DNA from: Diadophis punctatus similis
Taxonomy: Eukaryota; Chordata; Lepidosauria; Squamata; Dipsadidae
Reading direction: 5' to 3'
DNA: 64,000 nucleotides
Assembly: GCA_023053685.1 (NCBI GenBank)
Contig: JALIGW010000001.1
Span: 228,618,434 to 228,682,433 of the forward strand
In this document: one piece after another, positions 1 to 10,708 of the stretch
Numbering within the stretch: the first letter of the stretch is position 1
Layout: every line of letters begins with the position of its first letter
The notes under the pieces: generated by a model
Seen by the model: the letters and a program-made list of their open reading frames with translations, nothing else
Told to the model about the DNA's origin: nothing
The model's database searches: none
Program-made: the position numbers and the translations under genes

Positions 1-163
1 TTCCCCAGCCGATAGTTTGCTTGCAGCTTATAATAAGTAAAATAATAAATATTAACACTAAAATTCCATTGGGGCCCAGATCGGAGAGTTGGGGGCGCAT
101 GAAATGTTTACTTCTTCCTGGGGAGGGGGGGCGTAACAGAAAATAATTGAGAAGCACTGCTCT
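1..163. mobile_element. hAT-type element, right end only (cut by window edge)
   Basis: The sequence ends in TTGAGAAGCACTG at 151-163, which matches the right terminal inverted repeat of hAT elements of the 'CAGTGGTTCTCAA' class. It follows a G-rich stretch and an AAAATAATTGAGAA segment. The left end lies outside the window, so no target-site duplication can be tested. Assignment rests on the terminus alone. Confidence 0.5.
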
Positions 164-562
164 AGAGACAGATCAATGATTGAGCTTGCATTAGCAAATC
201 ACAGGCAGGGCATGAAGAGTATAGTAAAGGAGACCAAGTGGGCCCCTTTAGAGCTTCTGTTTTTTAGATCTTTTTCTGCCGTTGCTCCCTTTATTTTTAC
301 AAAAAATTCCTTTTGTATAAAAGTCCCAAAACAAGTGGGTTTCAGCTACCTTCTGCCTTAAAAGGCTATTATGTTCACGAGATTTGACAGTAAGATTCTT
401 CTGTCCCCAGAGGATTTAAACATTTGTCAGCACTGTTTCTCAAGAAACACTCTGTATAAACTTGTTTAATTTCCTGCATAAAATGAATGTTTTTAAGGGA
501 TATCTCACTGACTTTCCTTGCTGCTAGTTTGATTCATAGTCTGGCAAAATGTCAGAGATGAG
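164..562. other. unassigned AT-rich sequence
   Basis: No gene, repeat end or structured element recognised. The short open frame at 176-361 has no recognisable domain. Confidence 0.4.
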
Positions 563-970
563 AATGTGGTTTCAGATAACAAGAGCAGGGAACAAGCTAT
601 TACCTTCCTTATTACCTTGGATTTCTAAGGCCCTTGAAAATGGTTACAAGGACTTTTAGCACCTGAAACCACTAGTAAACTTGAACGCTTAATTCAAGTG
701 AGAAGCAATTTGCATGCTTTCATACATTAAGCACTTGAGTTGTAGTTTTAATTTGATTTGTTTCATATATTTTTAATCCATCTAGACCCAGAAGATGGAA
801 AAAATATGTGAATCCAAATACAAATTGTTTCTCACTTGAATTAAGCGTTCAAGTTTACTAGTGGTTTCAGGTGCTAAAAGTCCTTGTAACCATTTTCAAG
901 GGCCTTAGAAATCCAAGGTAATAAGGAAGGTAATAGCTTGTTCCCTGCTCTTGTTATCTGAAACCACATT
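563..970. repeat. large inverted repeat, 150-bp arms
   Basis: Positions 563-712 reappear as the reverse complement at 821-970, separated by a 108-bp AT-rich spacer. Read base by base, the arms agree throughout except one difference near the inner end (GAAGC versus GAAAC). No terminal motif of a known MITE family and no flanking duplication is visible. The near-identity implies a recent origin, by inverted duplication or template switching, or an assembly error. On one strand the region would fold into a 150-bp stem. Confidence 0.9.
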
Positions 971-2250
971 GGGAAGGCAAATGGTTATATATGAAATTGG
1001 GCTTTTTTGTAATCTCTTCCTTTGTCTGTTTCTCATGTGCTCTAATTTTTTTGGAAGAGTCCTCAATCCTCCGGAGCATATTTGGGGATATGTGCATAGG
1101 AAAAGAGAAGGAAGAACTATGTTCTCCTAGTGTCAGTCTCCCAAGTAGACCAGACAGAAACATGACCAAATGAACCAATTCCAGTTTATTGTAAGGTTAC
1201 ATTAACAGAATTTTGAAAGTCTGAAAGTACAAATCTCCTGTCCTCTGAGGCTTGTCTCTTTTTACATACTGATAACTCAGGGCAGATCCTTTCTAAGTTT
1301 CTTTCTGTGTACATTATGCAGCTGCAGGCTCCCTCCCCCTTTTATCTGATGATCTCTTTCCTGTCTTCCAAGGTCATTCCTATATATATATACCATTACA
1401 TCTGGCAGAACTTACTCCATCAGCAAATGGACACTGTTGAATTACAGTCCCTTGAGATTTCAAATTACTAAGGTCACAACAAATATTTTAGATGCAGCAG
1501 GTAAACATTTGTGAAAACAATATTACAAGTGTAATCTGGAATATTTTTTTTTTAAAAAATAAACCAACAGCTTAAGCCTTCTTTAATTGCAGCTAGTACA
1601 TCCAGTATAACCAAAATAATTCAGTAGTTGCATGCTAACCTATAACTGTTTTTTTTCTGTACTTGACCTGTTGCTGTTCTTGAAATCAGTTCTGGAGTGC
1701 TAGAAAGCAAGTGCATCTGTTAGTATCTTTGTTCTTCTCCCATGGCATTTGGATGTGTTCACGGTGCTACAGCTTTCACCCCTGTTTGCTTTATTTGTAG
1801 AAGATGCTGTATCAAAGCAGGAAAGCTGTTTTCAGTCAAACCATGAAAAGATGAAAGCGTATTGCTAGAATTTCAAGATGAACCACAGTTAGGATGAAGA
1901 GCTGGATATACAGCATACAGAAGAATGTAGGATATGAGTTTATATGGGTATGACGCAGGAGAACTAGGATTTGAGTCAAAGAAGTGGTAATAGGCATCTG
2001 GAAGGATGGCAGACAGAAATGCAAAGGGGAACACAAAACTGAAAGGTGGATTGGTCAGAGCTAGGTGGAGAATTAATAAAGTATAGAGCAGCCTTCCCCA
2101 GACTGGCATGAAAGCTGACTGGGTAACTTTGGGCCTGTCCCTCTCTTTCAGCCCAACCCACTTCACAGGTTTGTTGCAATGAGGAAAATAGAAAGCAGAA
2201 GGAGTATTGTGTGTGTTCACCACCTTCAGTTATTTATGAAAATAATAGGG
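971..2250. other. unassigned sequence, possible degenerate LTR-like stretch
   Basis: No gene recognised. About 1170-1400 has a 'TTTATTGTAAGGTTAC' block also found near 18985-19000, followed in both places by comparable pyrimidine-rich sequence, so a shared dispersed repeat (possibly an antisense LTR) is likely here. The rest looks unique. Confidence 0.3.
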
Positions 2251-2286
2251 AGAATGAATGAATGAATGAATAGAATAGAATAGAAT
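2251..2286. repeat. (AATG)n/(AATAG)n microsatellite
   Basis: Short AATG repeats run into AATAG repeats directly against the 3' end of the antisense CR1 copy that follows, as expected for a microsatellite grown from a LINE tail. Confidence 0.9.
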
Positions 2287-2773
2287 AACAGAGTTGGAAG
2301 GGACCTTGGAGGTCTTCTAGTCCAACCCCCTGCTTAGGCAGGAAACCCTACACCACTTCAGACAAATGGTTATCCAACATCTTCTTAAAAACTTCCAGTG
2401 TTGGAGCATTCACAACTTCTGGAGGCAAGTTGTTCCACTGATTAATTGTTCTAACTGTCAGGAAATTTCTCCTTGGTTCTAAATTGCTTCTCTCCTTGAT
2501 TAGTTTCCACCCATTGCTTCTTGTTCTACCTTCACGTGTTTTGGAGAATAGCTTCACTCCCTCTTCTTTGTGGCAACCCCTGAGATATTGGAACACTGCT
2601 ATCATGTCTCCCCTGGTCCTTCTTTTCATTAAACTAGACAAACTCAGTTCCTGCAACCGTTCTTCATATGTTTTAGCCCTAATCAGTCCCCTAATCATCT
2701 TTGTTGCTCTTCTCTGCACTCTTTCTAGAGTCTCAGAATCCTTTTTACATCGTGGTGACCAAAACTGAATGCA
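2287..2773 (-). mobile_element. CR1 LINE 3' end with ORF2 C-terminus
   Basis: The minus strand carries the end of a CR1-type ORF2 and its short 3' UTR. The encoded peptide has the CR1 C-terminal pattern: CKKDSETLERVQRRATKMI, then ERLQELSLSSLMKRRTRGD, then INQWNNLPPEVVNAP. The terminal block on the plus strand, GAGTTGGAAGGGACCTTGG, is the conserved CR1 3' end. The copy is 5'-truncated, as most CR1 insertions are. Both ends abut AATG/AATAG repeats. A pseudogene fragment only. Confidence 0.9.
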
Positions 2774-2840
2774 GAATGAATGAATGAATGAATGAATGAA
2801 TGAATGAATGAATGAATGAATGAATGAATGAATGAATGAA
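2774..2840. repeat. (AATG)n microsatellite
   Basis: About sixteen near-perfect AATG units directly beside the CR1 fragment. The long SFIHSFIHS peptide on the minus strand is only the translated repeat. Confidence 0.95.
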
Positions 2841-3643
2841 CCTAGCACCCTTCAGTTATATCTGACTAGAATTTCCATCAGGTCTAACCCAGAGATAAAC
2901 AAGTTGGATCCCTGAGACCTGTTTTATGTAACCTCATCCTAAAACAATTTATCCATGTTTACAACACCAAAACTGCAATGTGCCTCCTGAAGCAGCTTGC
3001 TTGCCAAAATCCTCTTAAGAACTGTGATTCACACCTCCTTCTCTAGGCCTCTATTACTTGCATCAATGAGACACAATTAATAATATTTTTCTTTTCACAA
3101 TGATTCTACAGTTATGGGTTACATGAACAAAGAAAAGTCAAAATTACAGTCCTGAATTTCCTGCCTAATTGTTTCTGTTCAGCAAATGTTTAAATAGCAG
3201 TCTGTGTGGCTATTTAGGCACTGGTGCCGAAGAAGAGTGGACACACTCCATTCACACTCCATCCACAGAAATGAAACCAATGGGAAGGTGCCCTGTCAGA
3301 AAGTAGGCTGAATAGAGAGCCGAATGAAGAGTTGAATTGAAGAGCTGAAATAACAAACTCTTTTTCTCTTCTTGTTTTATGCTGCTAGACAGAACAAAGT
3401 GCTAAACTGTGAGCAGCAATTTTCAGTTACTCCAGATCTGGACATTATTACAATTGTTGGGTCATTTTGGAAGAAAGGCATCGTTCTCTTCTGTTTGCAG
3501 AGATGTAATCTACCAATATTAGTCTTTCACAATACCCTCATCCATCAGGGTGGGTAGTTTGACTGTTGGTCCCTCAGTCTCATTTCTCAAGTCTCACCAC
3601 GTTCTCTATGCCCATCTTTGAAATAGTAATGCTGATCTGGAAT
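2841..3643. other. unassigned sequence
   Basis: No gene or repeat family recognised. The short frame at 3372-3557 has no domain. Confidence 0.4.
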
Positions 3644-4163
3644 CAGTGGTGGGTTCCTACCAGTGCGGTCCACTCTATAGCACCGGTAGCGACCCGCTGG
3701 TGACGTCACAGTACCGGTACGGTCAGTTGCCAGTGCCTGGGCGCCGCCATTTTTTAAAAAAAAATGTAATTTTTTTTTAAATCTTCTGCGCATGCCCAGA
3801 AGCCGAGTTTCCGGCACTGCTCATGCGCTGCCTTCCTACCACACAGTGAGTCCAAGCAGGGGAGGATGGCTGAGGGAGCGCGTGAGACGCTGAAAGAATG
3901 GGCGGCAGGAGCTATCTCAGTTCCTCTCCCTTCAGCAGTCCGAGAAGTCACGAACGTGCGGTGATGATCCTAGGCATTTTCGCACGTTTTAGGCTTCTCG
4001 AGCTGCTGAGGGGAGGGGGAATGGGCAGCAGAACCTATCTCAGTTCCCCTCCCTTCAGCAGTCTGAGAAGCCATGCCCACCCGGTCACATGGCTGGTAAG
4101 CCACACCCACAAAATAAGCCACGCCCACAGAGTGGTAGTAAAAAAATTAGGAACCCGCCCCTG
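3644..4163. mobile_element. hAT-type MITE (CAGTGGTGGGTTCC family)
   Basis: The element begins CAGTGGTGGGTTCCTACC and ends GGAACCCGCCCCTG, imperfect terminal inverted repeats of hAT type. It is flanked by an 8-bp target-site duplication with one mismatch: TCTGGAAT at 3636-3643 and TCCGGAAT at 4164-4171. It has no transposase frame and is therefore non-autonomous. The inside is GC-rich with repeated CGCATGC-like segments. A related copy lies at 45039-45387; both share a 'GGTAGC..CCGCTGGTGA.GTCAC' segment. Confidence 0.85.
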
Positions 4164-4171
4164 TCCGGAAT

Positions 4172-4576
4172 GGACTGGCATCTTGCTCTTTCTGACATGA
4201 TTTATTTCATTATTTATGCCCACCAATACACAGATCATTCTAGCTTGATTTTATGGTTAGTCATAGTTAGAGTATACAATCAGTACCTTCACAAAGGTCA
4301 TTTTTTTTGCTTAAACATGGATGTTCTTCAATTTAGTCAAGCTCTGTGTCTCCTTCCATATTTTGTCTCACGATAGTCCAGGTTCTGTGTCAACATATAT
4401 TGTACTACAAGTATAAAATGAACAATTATCCCTTGGTTAATTAGAATACTTTTTGGTATTGTAATAAATGTTGTGATGTTAAGGTGTAAGGTTTTGCATA
4501 TGAACTAGAAATCGAGAGATGTAGAAGTAAATGTTATTTTTTAAACAACCAGTTATTATTATTTGATCATTATTTG
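4172..4576. other. unassigned AT-rich sequence
   Basis: Nothing recognised between the hAT MITE and the SINE. Confidence 0.4.
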
Positions 4577-4823
4577 AGCTGTGGTGGCACAGTGGTTAAA
4601 ATGCAATATTGCAAGCTACTTCTGCTGACTGCCGGCTGCCAGCAGTTCAGTAGTTCGATTCTCACTGGCTCAAGATTGACTCAGCCTTCCATCCTTCTGA
4701 GGTCGGTAAAATGAGGATCCAGATTGTTGGGGGCAATATACTGACTCTGTAAACTGCTTAGAGAGGGCTGTAAAGCACTGTGAAGCGGTATATAAGTCTA
4801 AGTGCTATGTGCTATTGCTGTTT
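4577..4823 (+). mobile_element. tRNA-derived Sauria-type SINE
   Basis: A 5' tRNA-like part (GAGCTGTGGTGGCACAGTGG as A-box region, CAGTAGTTCGATTCTC as B-box region) is followed by the squamate SINE body and a tail containing GTTGGGGGCAATATACTGAC and GCGGTATATAAGTCTAAG. This tail is the type shared with Bov-B LINEs, whose enzymes are thought to mobilise these SINEs. The copy is close to full length. The other copies in the window are at 15651, 27521, 46923, 50991 and 63898. Confidence 0.9.
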
Positions 4824-6028
4824 GATTAAGCCTCTTTTCCTTCTTTTCCTTTTTTCTATAGGTGCCACAAAGAGGGAACAGCATTGCTTTGGACACTGTA
4901 CAGCGTGTCAAACACCTTGTAGCAAACCTGTTTGGTCTAGTAAGTTTCTTAATCATTACAGTTATCAAGGCAGTTATCAAGTGCTTTTAAAAGCAAACTT
5001 TTACTGATTAGTTATTTGTTCTCCCATAACCACCCACTTAAAGCTTAATAAATAATCTGCAAAGGCCAAGGCTGACAACTCAGTCTGCTGTCTTGAAGCT
5101 CTTAATTATGATCTGTTCTTCCTGATTGAAGTCATTTCTGTGTGTATTTCTTTGAACTCCCTTTGAACAAAGCCTGTCCTCATAATGGCATCCGTAATCT
5201 ACAGTGGTGCTGTCCTTTTAATGTGATTACAAGTCATCTTCATAATACAGGGGGAAAGCTAAAGGGTAGAAGTTGAGCTTGTGTGCTTAGCAATCTCATT
5301 CCTTAAATTGCTGAAATAGAAATGGGAAAAAACAAAAGGAAAAAAAGGGGTGGGGTGTGAGTAGCTCTGCAGTGTGTTTAGTATAGTAGACATTTAATGA
5401 AATTTTCCACTAGAAAAGTTATTTTTTTCAATTCAGCACAATCATCAAAAGTATAATGCTTTGATTACTCTTTCTCCCCAAAGCTATTTCACTAAGGACA
5501 TTTTCTTCTTTCATTAGTGTTTGTCATTCATTGACCTTTGTCAATTTGATTTCCCAAGCAATAAATCAATGGAACGTACAACATTATTGTAAAAATATTA
5601 AAACTGTGTGAAAACTACATCTAATGGTAGAATTCTCCTCCAGGCACTGGTGTCTTAATATTTTATTTTTATTTATCTTTCGTTTGGTTTAAACATGCAT
5701 ATATGGATTGTAGCGCTTTTCAATCTGAATTCCTTAGTATGCTTTTCTCTTGTTATCCCTCTATATAAAGGATGGAGCATTTTTGTCTTACTGTATATTG
5801 AGGAATGAAACTATAGAATGTTGATATCTTCAGAGTGACCTAGAAGTGGAGGAAATTGAAAAAAAAATCTAACTTAGTATCATAATCATGTAAATTCTTC
5901 CATATTAATTTAGGATTTAAAAATGTATGAACACATGCAGGGCCATAAATATATGAAGTTTTACATAGGATATATTTGTTTCCATTTAACTAGTCTTTAT
6001 ATTTTGCTGAGTTATGGTACATAAGCAT
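4824..6028. other. unassigned AT-rich sequence
   Basis: No gene or recognisable repeat. Composition and lack of long frames fit intergenic or intronic DNA. Confidence 0.4.
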
Positions 6029-6270
6029 CAGTGGTGGTATTCTGCTGGTTCGGACCGATTTGGGCAAACTGGTAGCGCTGACTGCGGGTGGGCCCGCTCA
6101 CCTACCCGGACGTAATGCCATCCTATTTAGCCACATTTTTGTGGCTGGGTGCATGCACGGAAGGTGCACACGCTAGTAAAGAGCTTGCGTGGGAGGCTGT
6201 GCACATGTGCGGAGGTGGTGCACGTTCCCATTTGCGAACCTGTAGGGAAGGTAAGTGAATACCACCCCTG
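6029..6270. mobile_element. hAT-type MITE with perfect 8-bp TSD
   Basis: It starts CAGTGGTGGTATTC and ends GAATACCACCCCTG, matching terminal inverted repeats of 14 bp with one mismatch. The perfect 8-bp duplication ATAAGCAT lies at 6021-6028 and 6271-6278. The 242-bp interior has no coding capacity. It resembles the 3644 and 45039 elements in its CGGTTC/GGTAGCGCTG region. Confidence 0.93.
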
Positions 6271-6609
6271 ATAAGCATATACATACCCAGCACATAGTTC
6301 CTTTTTGGGATTAGCAATGTTATGCAAAGTCCAGAAATGAGTAAGAGAATGATATAAGATAAGAAAAAGAAATATAGCTGTATCTAGTGTGTACAGATAG
6401 CATTCAATGTGCCTTTCCATTTCATTCTATCTTTGTAAATTATCTGGCTTTCCCCGTGTCCATGCACTGCTTAATGTATTGGCCTTTGTTTGCTTCTATC
6501 TTCAGGATTTCATCAGTCTCATTCAACCACAACTTTCACCGTCTCCCTCTTCCTCTCAACCTATTCAGTCCTTCCATATATTTGTTTGTAGTTCAGTCTT
6601 CATTCATTG

Positions 6610-6870
6610 TCTCTGCTACGTCCCCTCAGGACACACATTTTTGCCTAGGAACCTCCCTGATTGGTCAAGACGAGTGCTGCACGAGAACGGGAGTTTAGAG
6701 CCTCGCTATTGGCTGTCGCATCTGACAGCCAGCTATAAAAGAGCTGTCAGACGCGGCAAGAGACTGCTGGGTGTTACAGAGCTGTTATGAGTTGTTGTTG
6801 CTGGTCTTCTGTTGAAGCCTTAATAAAGGCTGTTTTGTTCCTCATCCTGTCTCACCTCAGTTCCTTAACA
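6610..6870 (+). mobile_element. solo LTR-like unit
   Basis: Within 260 bp there are two inverted CCAAT boxes (GATTGGTC near 6660, TATTGGCTG near 6708), a TATA box (CTATAAAAG near 6734), and a polyadenylation signal (AATAAAGG near 6820) followed by a T/C-rich stretch. This is the promoter and poly-A layout of a retroviral or Gypsy-type LTR. I cannot fix the exact TG...CA ends or a target duplication, and no internal retroelement coding sequence is adjacent, so a solo LTR is inferred. The nearby short frame at 6407-6790 is not considered a gene. Confidence 0.6.
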
Positions 6871-8490
6871 CTTCTGCTGCGGATTTAATAGTCTCTCTAT
6901 GTCAAAATCATCTCAACGAACTTCTTCTGAATTGATCACTCCCTTTTGTATTCAGTCTGAATTCATTCATATATATTTTGATTCTGTTTCTTTTTGTTTT
7001 ATCACAAACACTTAAATACATTATTTGATGTATTTTTAACATTTCTCCTGATGTATTTTTAATATTTCTCCCTATAGCAAGAAACATACTCTTATACAAA
7101 ACTGTTTTGCTTCGTTTAACACATACTAATTCCTCACAGCAAATGACATATACTTACTCTTTATTTAGTGACTGAGTTCTATTCCAATGTTCAGATCATT
7201 TAGCGAAATGGTTGCAAGGTGAACATGTGACAGCTTTACTTTCACTTTGGCAAATGTTGCTGTCAGGTGCACAAAATTTGTTCATTCATATGCACGTTGG
7301 TCAGAAAGTGATTTTTTAAATTACTGCTTGTTACCATTATATTTGCAGATGATTGTTAGCCAAGGTAGTTGCTAAACAAGGAATGGATTTTCTAACCACT
7401 GCCTTTCGACCACCATTTGTATAGTTAAAATTTTTCCATACCTTTAAAAAGTTCTAAAAATTTCTCCTTTTGTAAATATTTTAGTAGGGTATAGAAACTT
7501 ACATACTACTTATTAGTGATTGTTGTACAACCTGCAACTGTTCACTCCATTTTCTCTATCAGATATAATTGCCAATATAATTTATCTTTGGTACATTAAT
7601 TTTTAGATCCATACTCCTCATTGCATCACACAGTCTAACCAACAATACAGTATCTCACTCTTTCTTTTTCACACACAAACACACACATACAAAAGTACAT
7701 TTTTGTTCACGTATCTAACCAACACATTTCTACCTTCACCATCACTAAACGGCCAAAGGGACATAATACATCCTTGTCTTATGCCCGGCTAAATGTTGAA
7801 CTACTCACTATTTAGTTTAGTCTTGTGGATGCTTTACATCCATCATACCCTGCTGTTATCACATTCGGCAACTCCGTATTCATCCTTCATATACGCCTCT
7901 TATCACATCCAACAGTTCCATATTCATGTAAAACACTCCATAATTCAAGCCTATTCACTATCATACACTGTCTCTGAATCAACCAAGGTGCAATAAATCT
8001 CCTCCTATTGATGTACTTCTCATTTACCTGATAAGGAGCTAAAATCTGGTCTGCACACCACCTGCCCAGCATAAAAATGCACTGCATTTTCCAGGCTGTT
8101 ACTAATTGTCTCCTCTTGTATCTTTTTTATCAGAATTCTGCTGAAGAGTTTCCAGCATTCATTCATTTAAAATACTTGCATAGCTGCCCATCTTAAAACC
8201 AGAACTCTGGATGGCATGCCTAGTAGACAAATTCCCCTATAGTTTTTGCATTCATTTTTGCTACTTTTCCCTTTGTATAGGGGAATTGTAATTGCATTCT
8301 TTATATACAGTATCAAGACTTCCTCACACTTATATTAAATAGGGCATGCAATTGCTCTGTAATAATTTCAGATTCCTATCTGAACATTTTCTAGTTATAC
8401 CACCTACTCATAGAAATGGACCACTTTTTAATGTCCCCATAGCATTTATTAGTTCCTTTTCATCTCAATCTTTTTCTTGGACAATATCAT
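6871..8490. other. unassigned AT-rich sequence
   Basis: No gene recognised. Around 7200-7430 there are weak matches (TTAGCGAAATGG, GTTGCTAAACAAGG) to the CAGGTAGT-class repeat, too diverged to define. Confidence 0.35.
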
Positions 8491-8496
8491 GCACAG

Positions 8497-9097
8497 TGAT
8501 CTGACCCAGCCTTAGCAAAATCAAGAAACAGACTCCTTGTCCCCCAAAACCCCTCTTTATTTAGCTACTGTGAATTCAAGGCATCTACACACAGAAAAGT
8601 CCAGGCAATAATCCTTCCAAGGGTTAATTGCAGTAACAGACCTTATCAGCCCTTGGATAATTGCCAGGCCAAGAGCTTCCAGTTGTAAAGCTGTAAATTA
8701 ATCCCTGGCAAGCAGTCTCTGAGGCATGAACCACGATAAGCAAATCTTCCAAAAGAAATACGAACTGTTGTCTCCTGCAACAGTTTTGCTTCTATTTATT
8801 CCCCAGCCAGGGAGGGGCCATTCAGCGTCCACGTGTGCCTTTCTTCCTGAGTCGGCTCCTGTTCCTCAGTTGTTCTCCTCTCCTGACAGCTCTGCGCATA
8901 CACGCATCTGGAACAGGCCCCAGCTGTTCTTCTTCCTCACTTATATCTGACTCCGAAGGCAGCTGGGAAATGTCAGATGGCCCTGGCTGTATCTCTGCTT
9001 CCAACGCAGAGCATCCATCAGAGCCTTCCCCAGACTCCAGGACTGGCCCAAGTTCCTTCCCAACCTCCTCATCGTCCGAGTCTGGCGGGCCATAACA
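8497..9097 (-). mobile_element. solo LTR (antisense)
   Basis: Read on the minus strand, the unit opens TGTTATGGCCCGCC and closes GGGTCAGATCA, the TG...CA form of an LTR. An AT-rich TATA-like stretch (GGAATAAATAGAAG) is followed about 250 bp later by a polyadenylation signal (CTAAATAAAGAGG). The flanks read CACAG (8492-8496) and TACAG (9098-9102), consistent with a 4-bp duplication ACAG. No internal gag or pol lies beside it, so this is a solo LTR of an endogenous retrovirus or Gypsy-like element; the class is not resolved. It interrupts a repeat whose body continues at 9099-9485. Confidence 0.75.
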
Positions 9098-9098
9098 T

Positions 9099-9485
9099 AC
9101 AGGTAGTTCTTACAAACACAGTTGAGCACCAAATTTTCTTTGCTAAGCAAGGTAGCTGTTAATGTGAGTTTTGCCCCATTTTACGATCTTTTCTGTATAA
9201 GTGTTAAATGAATCACTGCAGTTGTTAAGTGAATCTGGCTTCCCCCATTGACTTTGTTTGTCAGAAGCTGGCTAGGAAGGTTACAAATGGTGATCATGTA
9301 ACCCCAAGACAGTGCAACTGTCATAAATACATGCCAGTTGCCAAGCACCCAAATTTTGATCATGTGACCACGAGGATGCTGCAATGGTCGTAAGTGTGAA
9401 AACTGATCATAAATCATTTTTTTCAATGCTATTGTAACTTCAAAATGATTCCTAAATGAACGGTTGTTAAGTTGAGGGCTACCTG
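9099..9485. mobile_element. CAGGTAGT-class miniature repeat
   Basis: The element reads ACAGGTAGTTCTTAC at its left and GTTGAGGGCTACCTG at its right, imperfect inverted ends. Its interior shares TTTGCCCCATTTTACGA, GTTAAGTGAATCTGGCTTCC and GGTGATCA..TGA with the copies at 50224-50572 and 55793-59208. No coding capacity. The antisense LTR sits at its left edge. Confidence 0.7.
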
Positions 9486-10498
9486 CATAGAATTTTGTCT
9501 AAATTCCATTTTTCAAAGCATTGTTGTCATTCTATACAGATATATAAAATACTTTTTCCAACTTTCCCTCACTTCAGTTTCATCCCAAAAAATTAGTCAT
9601 TTTTAATTATATTCTGTTCCTTGTTTAGAACTCTTCATTCTCATTTCCCACAATAATGTTGCATTTCCATCAAAATTGTTCTGTCTCTTTTAATTGTTCC
9701 TTGCTGTCTATGTTCTTTACAGTTATCTTTTTCTTTCTATAAAGATATTACAGTATTTTTTTGTCATCCTTTTTTTTTTGCAACAGTCATTTTCCTAAAT
9801 GCATCCAAAGCCTCTTTTATTTCGTTATTTCACTAAGCATCTTTTTTGGATACCATTGACAATGCTTCACACATTTGTGCAGCAGTATGAACTCTAGCAT
9901 TTTAAAGAAAATAACCTTTTAATTGTTGACTTGATTTTTTAAAAATTTAAATCCAGTCATCTTAATCAAGCACCAGGGTAACCCTAAAAAATAAAAAAGA
10001 CCCCAATAATAAATTGTGTTAGATCACTAGTGGGAGGAACTTAATTGGAAACCGCATAGAGGCAGTATGTATTGCACATAAATTACCTTGTCAGGAGGCT
10101 TATGTTTATGTTTTGTATTTGTATTTAAAACATTTATTTGCAGAATAGGTTTTAGCAAAATTTATACTTATGGATCTTGGCAACTATAGCAGAACATAAA
10201 ATGAGCATTTAATCTTGATGGTTATTGAGCTTTTCCTCCATCTGAACGCGTTTGAATACTTTGTTCTGTCAGGTTCTTATTCCAGCTTCTACAATATAAT
10301 GGCAACAAGTTAAAGGAAAAGGAAAAAAGAGTCACAAGATCAAACTTCAACTTTTTAAAAATAGAACCTAGCTATAAAGTATAACTGTTTATTTTTGGAT
10401 CACTGTTGGGAAAGATGCTTCATCATTCAGAGCTCCTATCACTAACTGTCAAAAAGAACCCAAGAGCAATTCCCTCTTTTAGTCTTCAGCAACTTTCT
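9486..10498. other. unassigned AT-rich sequence
   Basis: Nothing recognised. Confidence 0.4.
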
Positions 10499-10640
10499 CT
10501 CCCTCCCTCCCTCCCTCCCTCCCTCTCTTCTCCTTGTCCTCCTCCTCCTCGTCCTCCTCGTCCTTGTCCTCCTCCTCCTCGTCCTCCTCCTCCTGCTCCT
10601 CCTCCTCCTCCTCCTCGTCTCCTCCCTCCCTCCCTCCCCC
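10499..10640. repeat. (CCCT)n and (CCT)n polypyrimidine tract
   Basis: CCCT units pass into CCT/CTC units with scattered G, then again CCCT. The strand asymmetry could form triplex DNA. Frames across it are low-complexity artefacts. Confidence 0.95.
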
Positions 10641-10641
10641 C

Positions 10642-10644
<3 letters not shown>

Positions 10645-10706
<62 letters not shown>
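10645..10706. repeat. (GT)n microsatellite
   Basis: About 31 uninterrupted GT units directly following the polypyrimidine tract. Confidence 0.98.

Positions 10707-10708
<2 letters not shown>

Noticed and set aside
4577..4660. tRNA-like A and B boxes as a tRNA gene
   Set aside because: The 3' SINE body and the repeated copies show it is a SINE; no cloverleaf acceptor stem seen.
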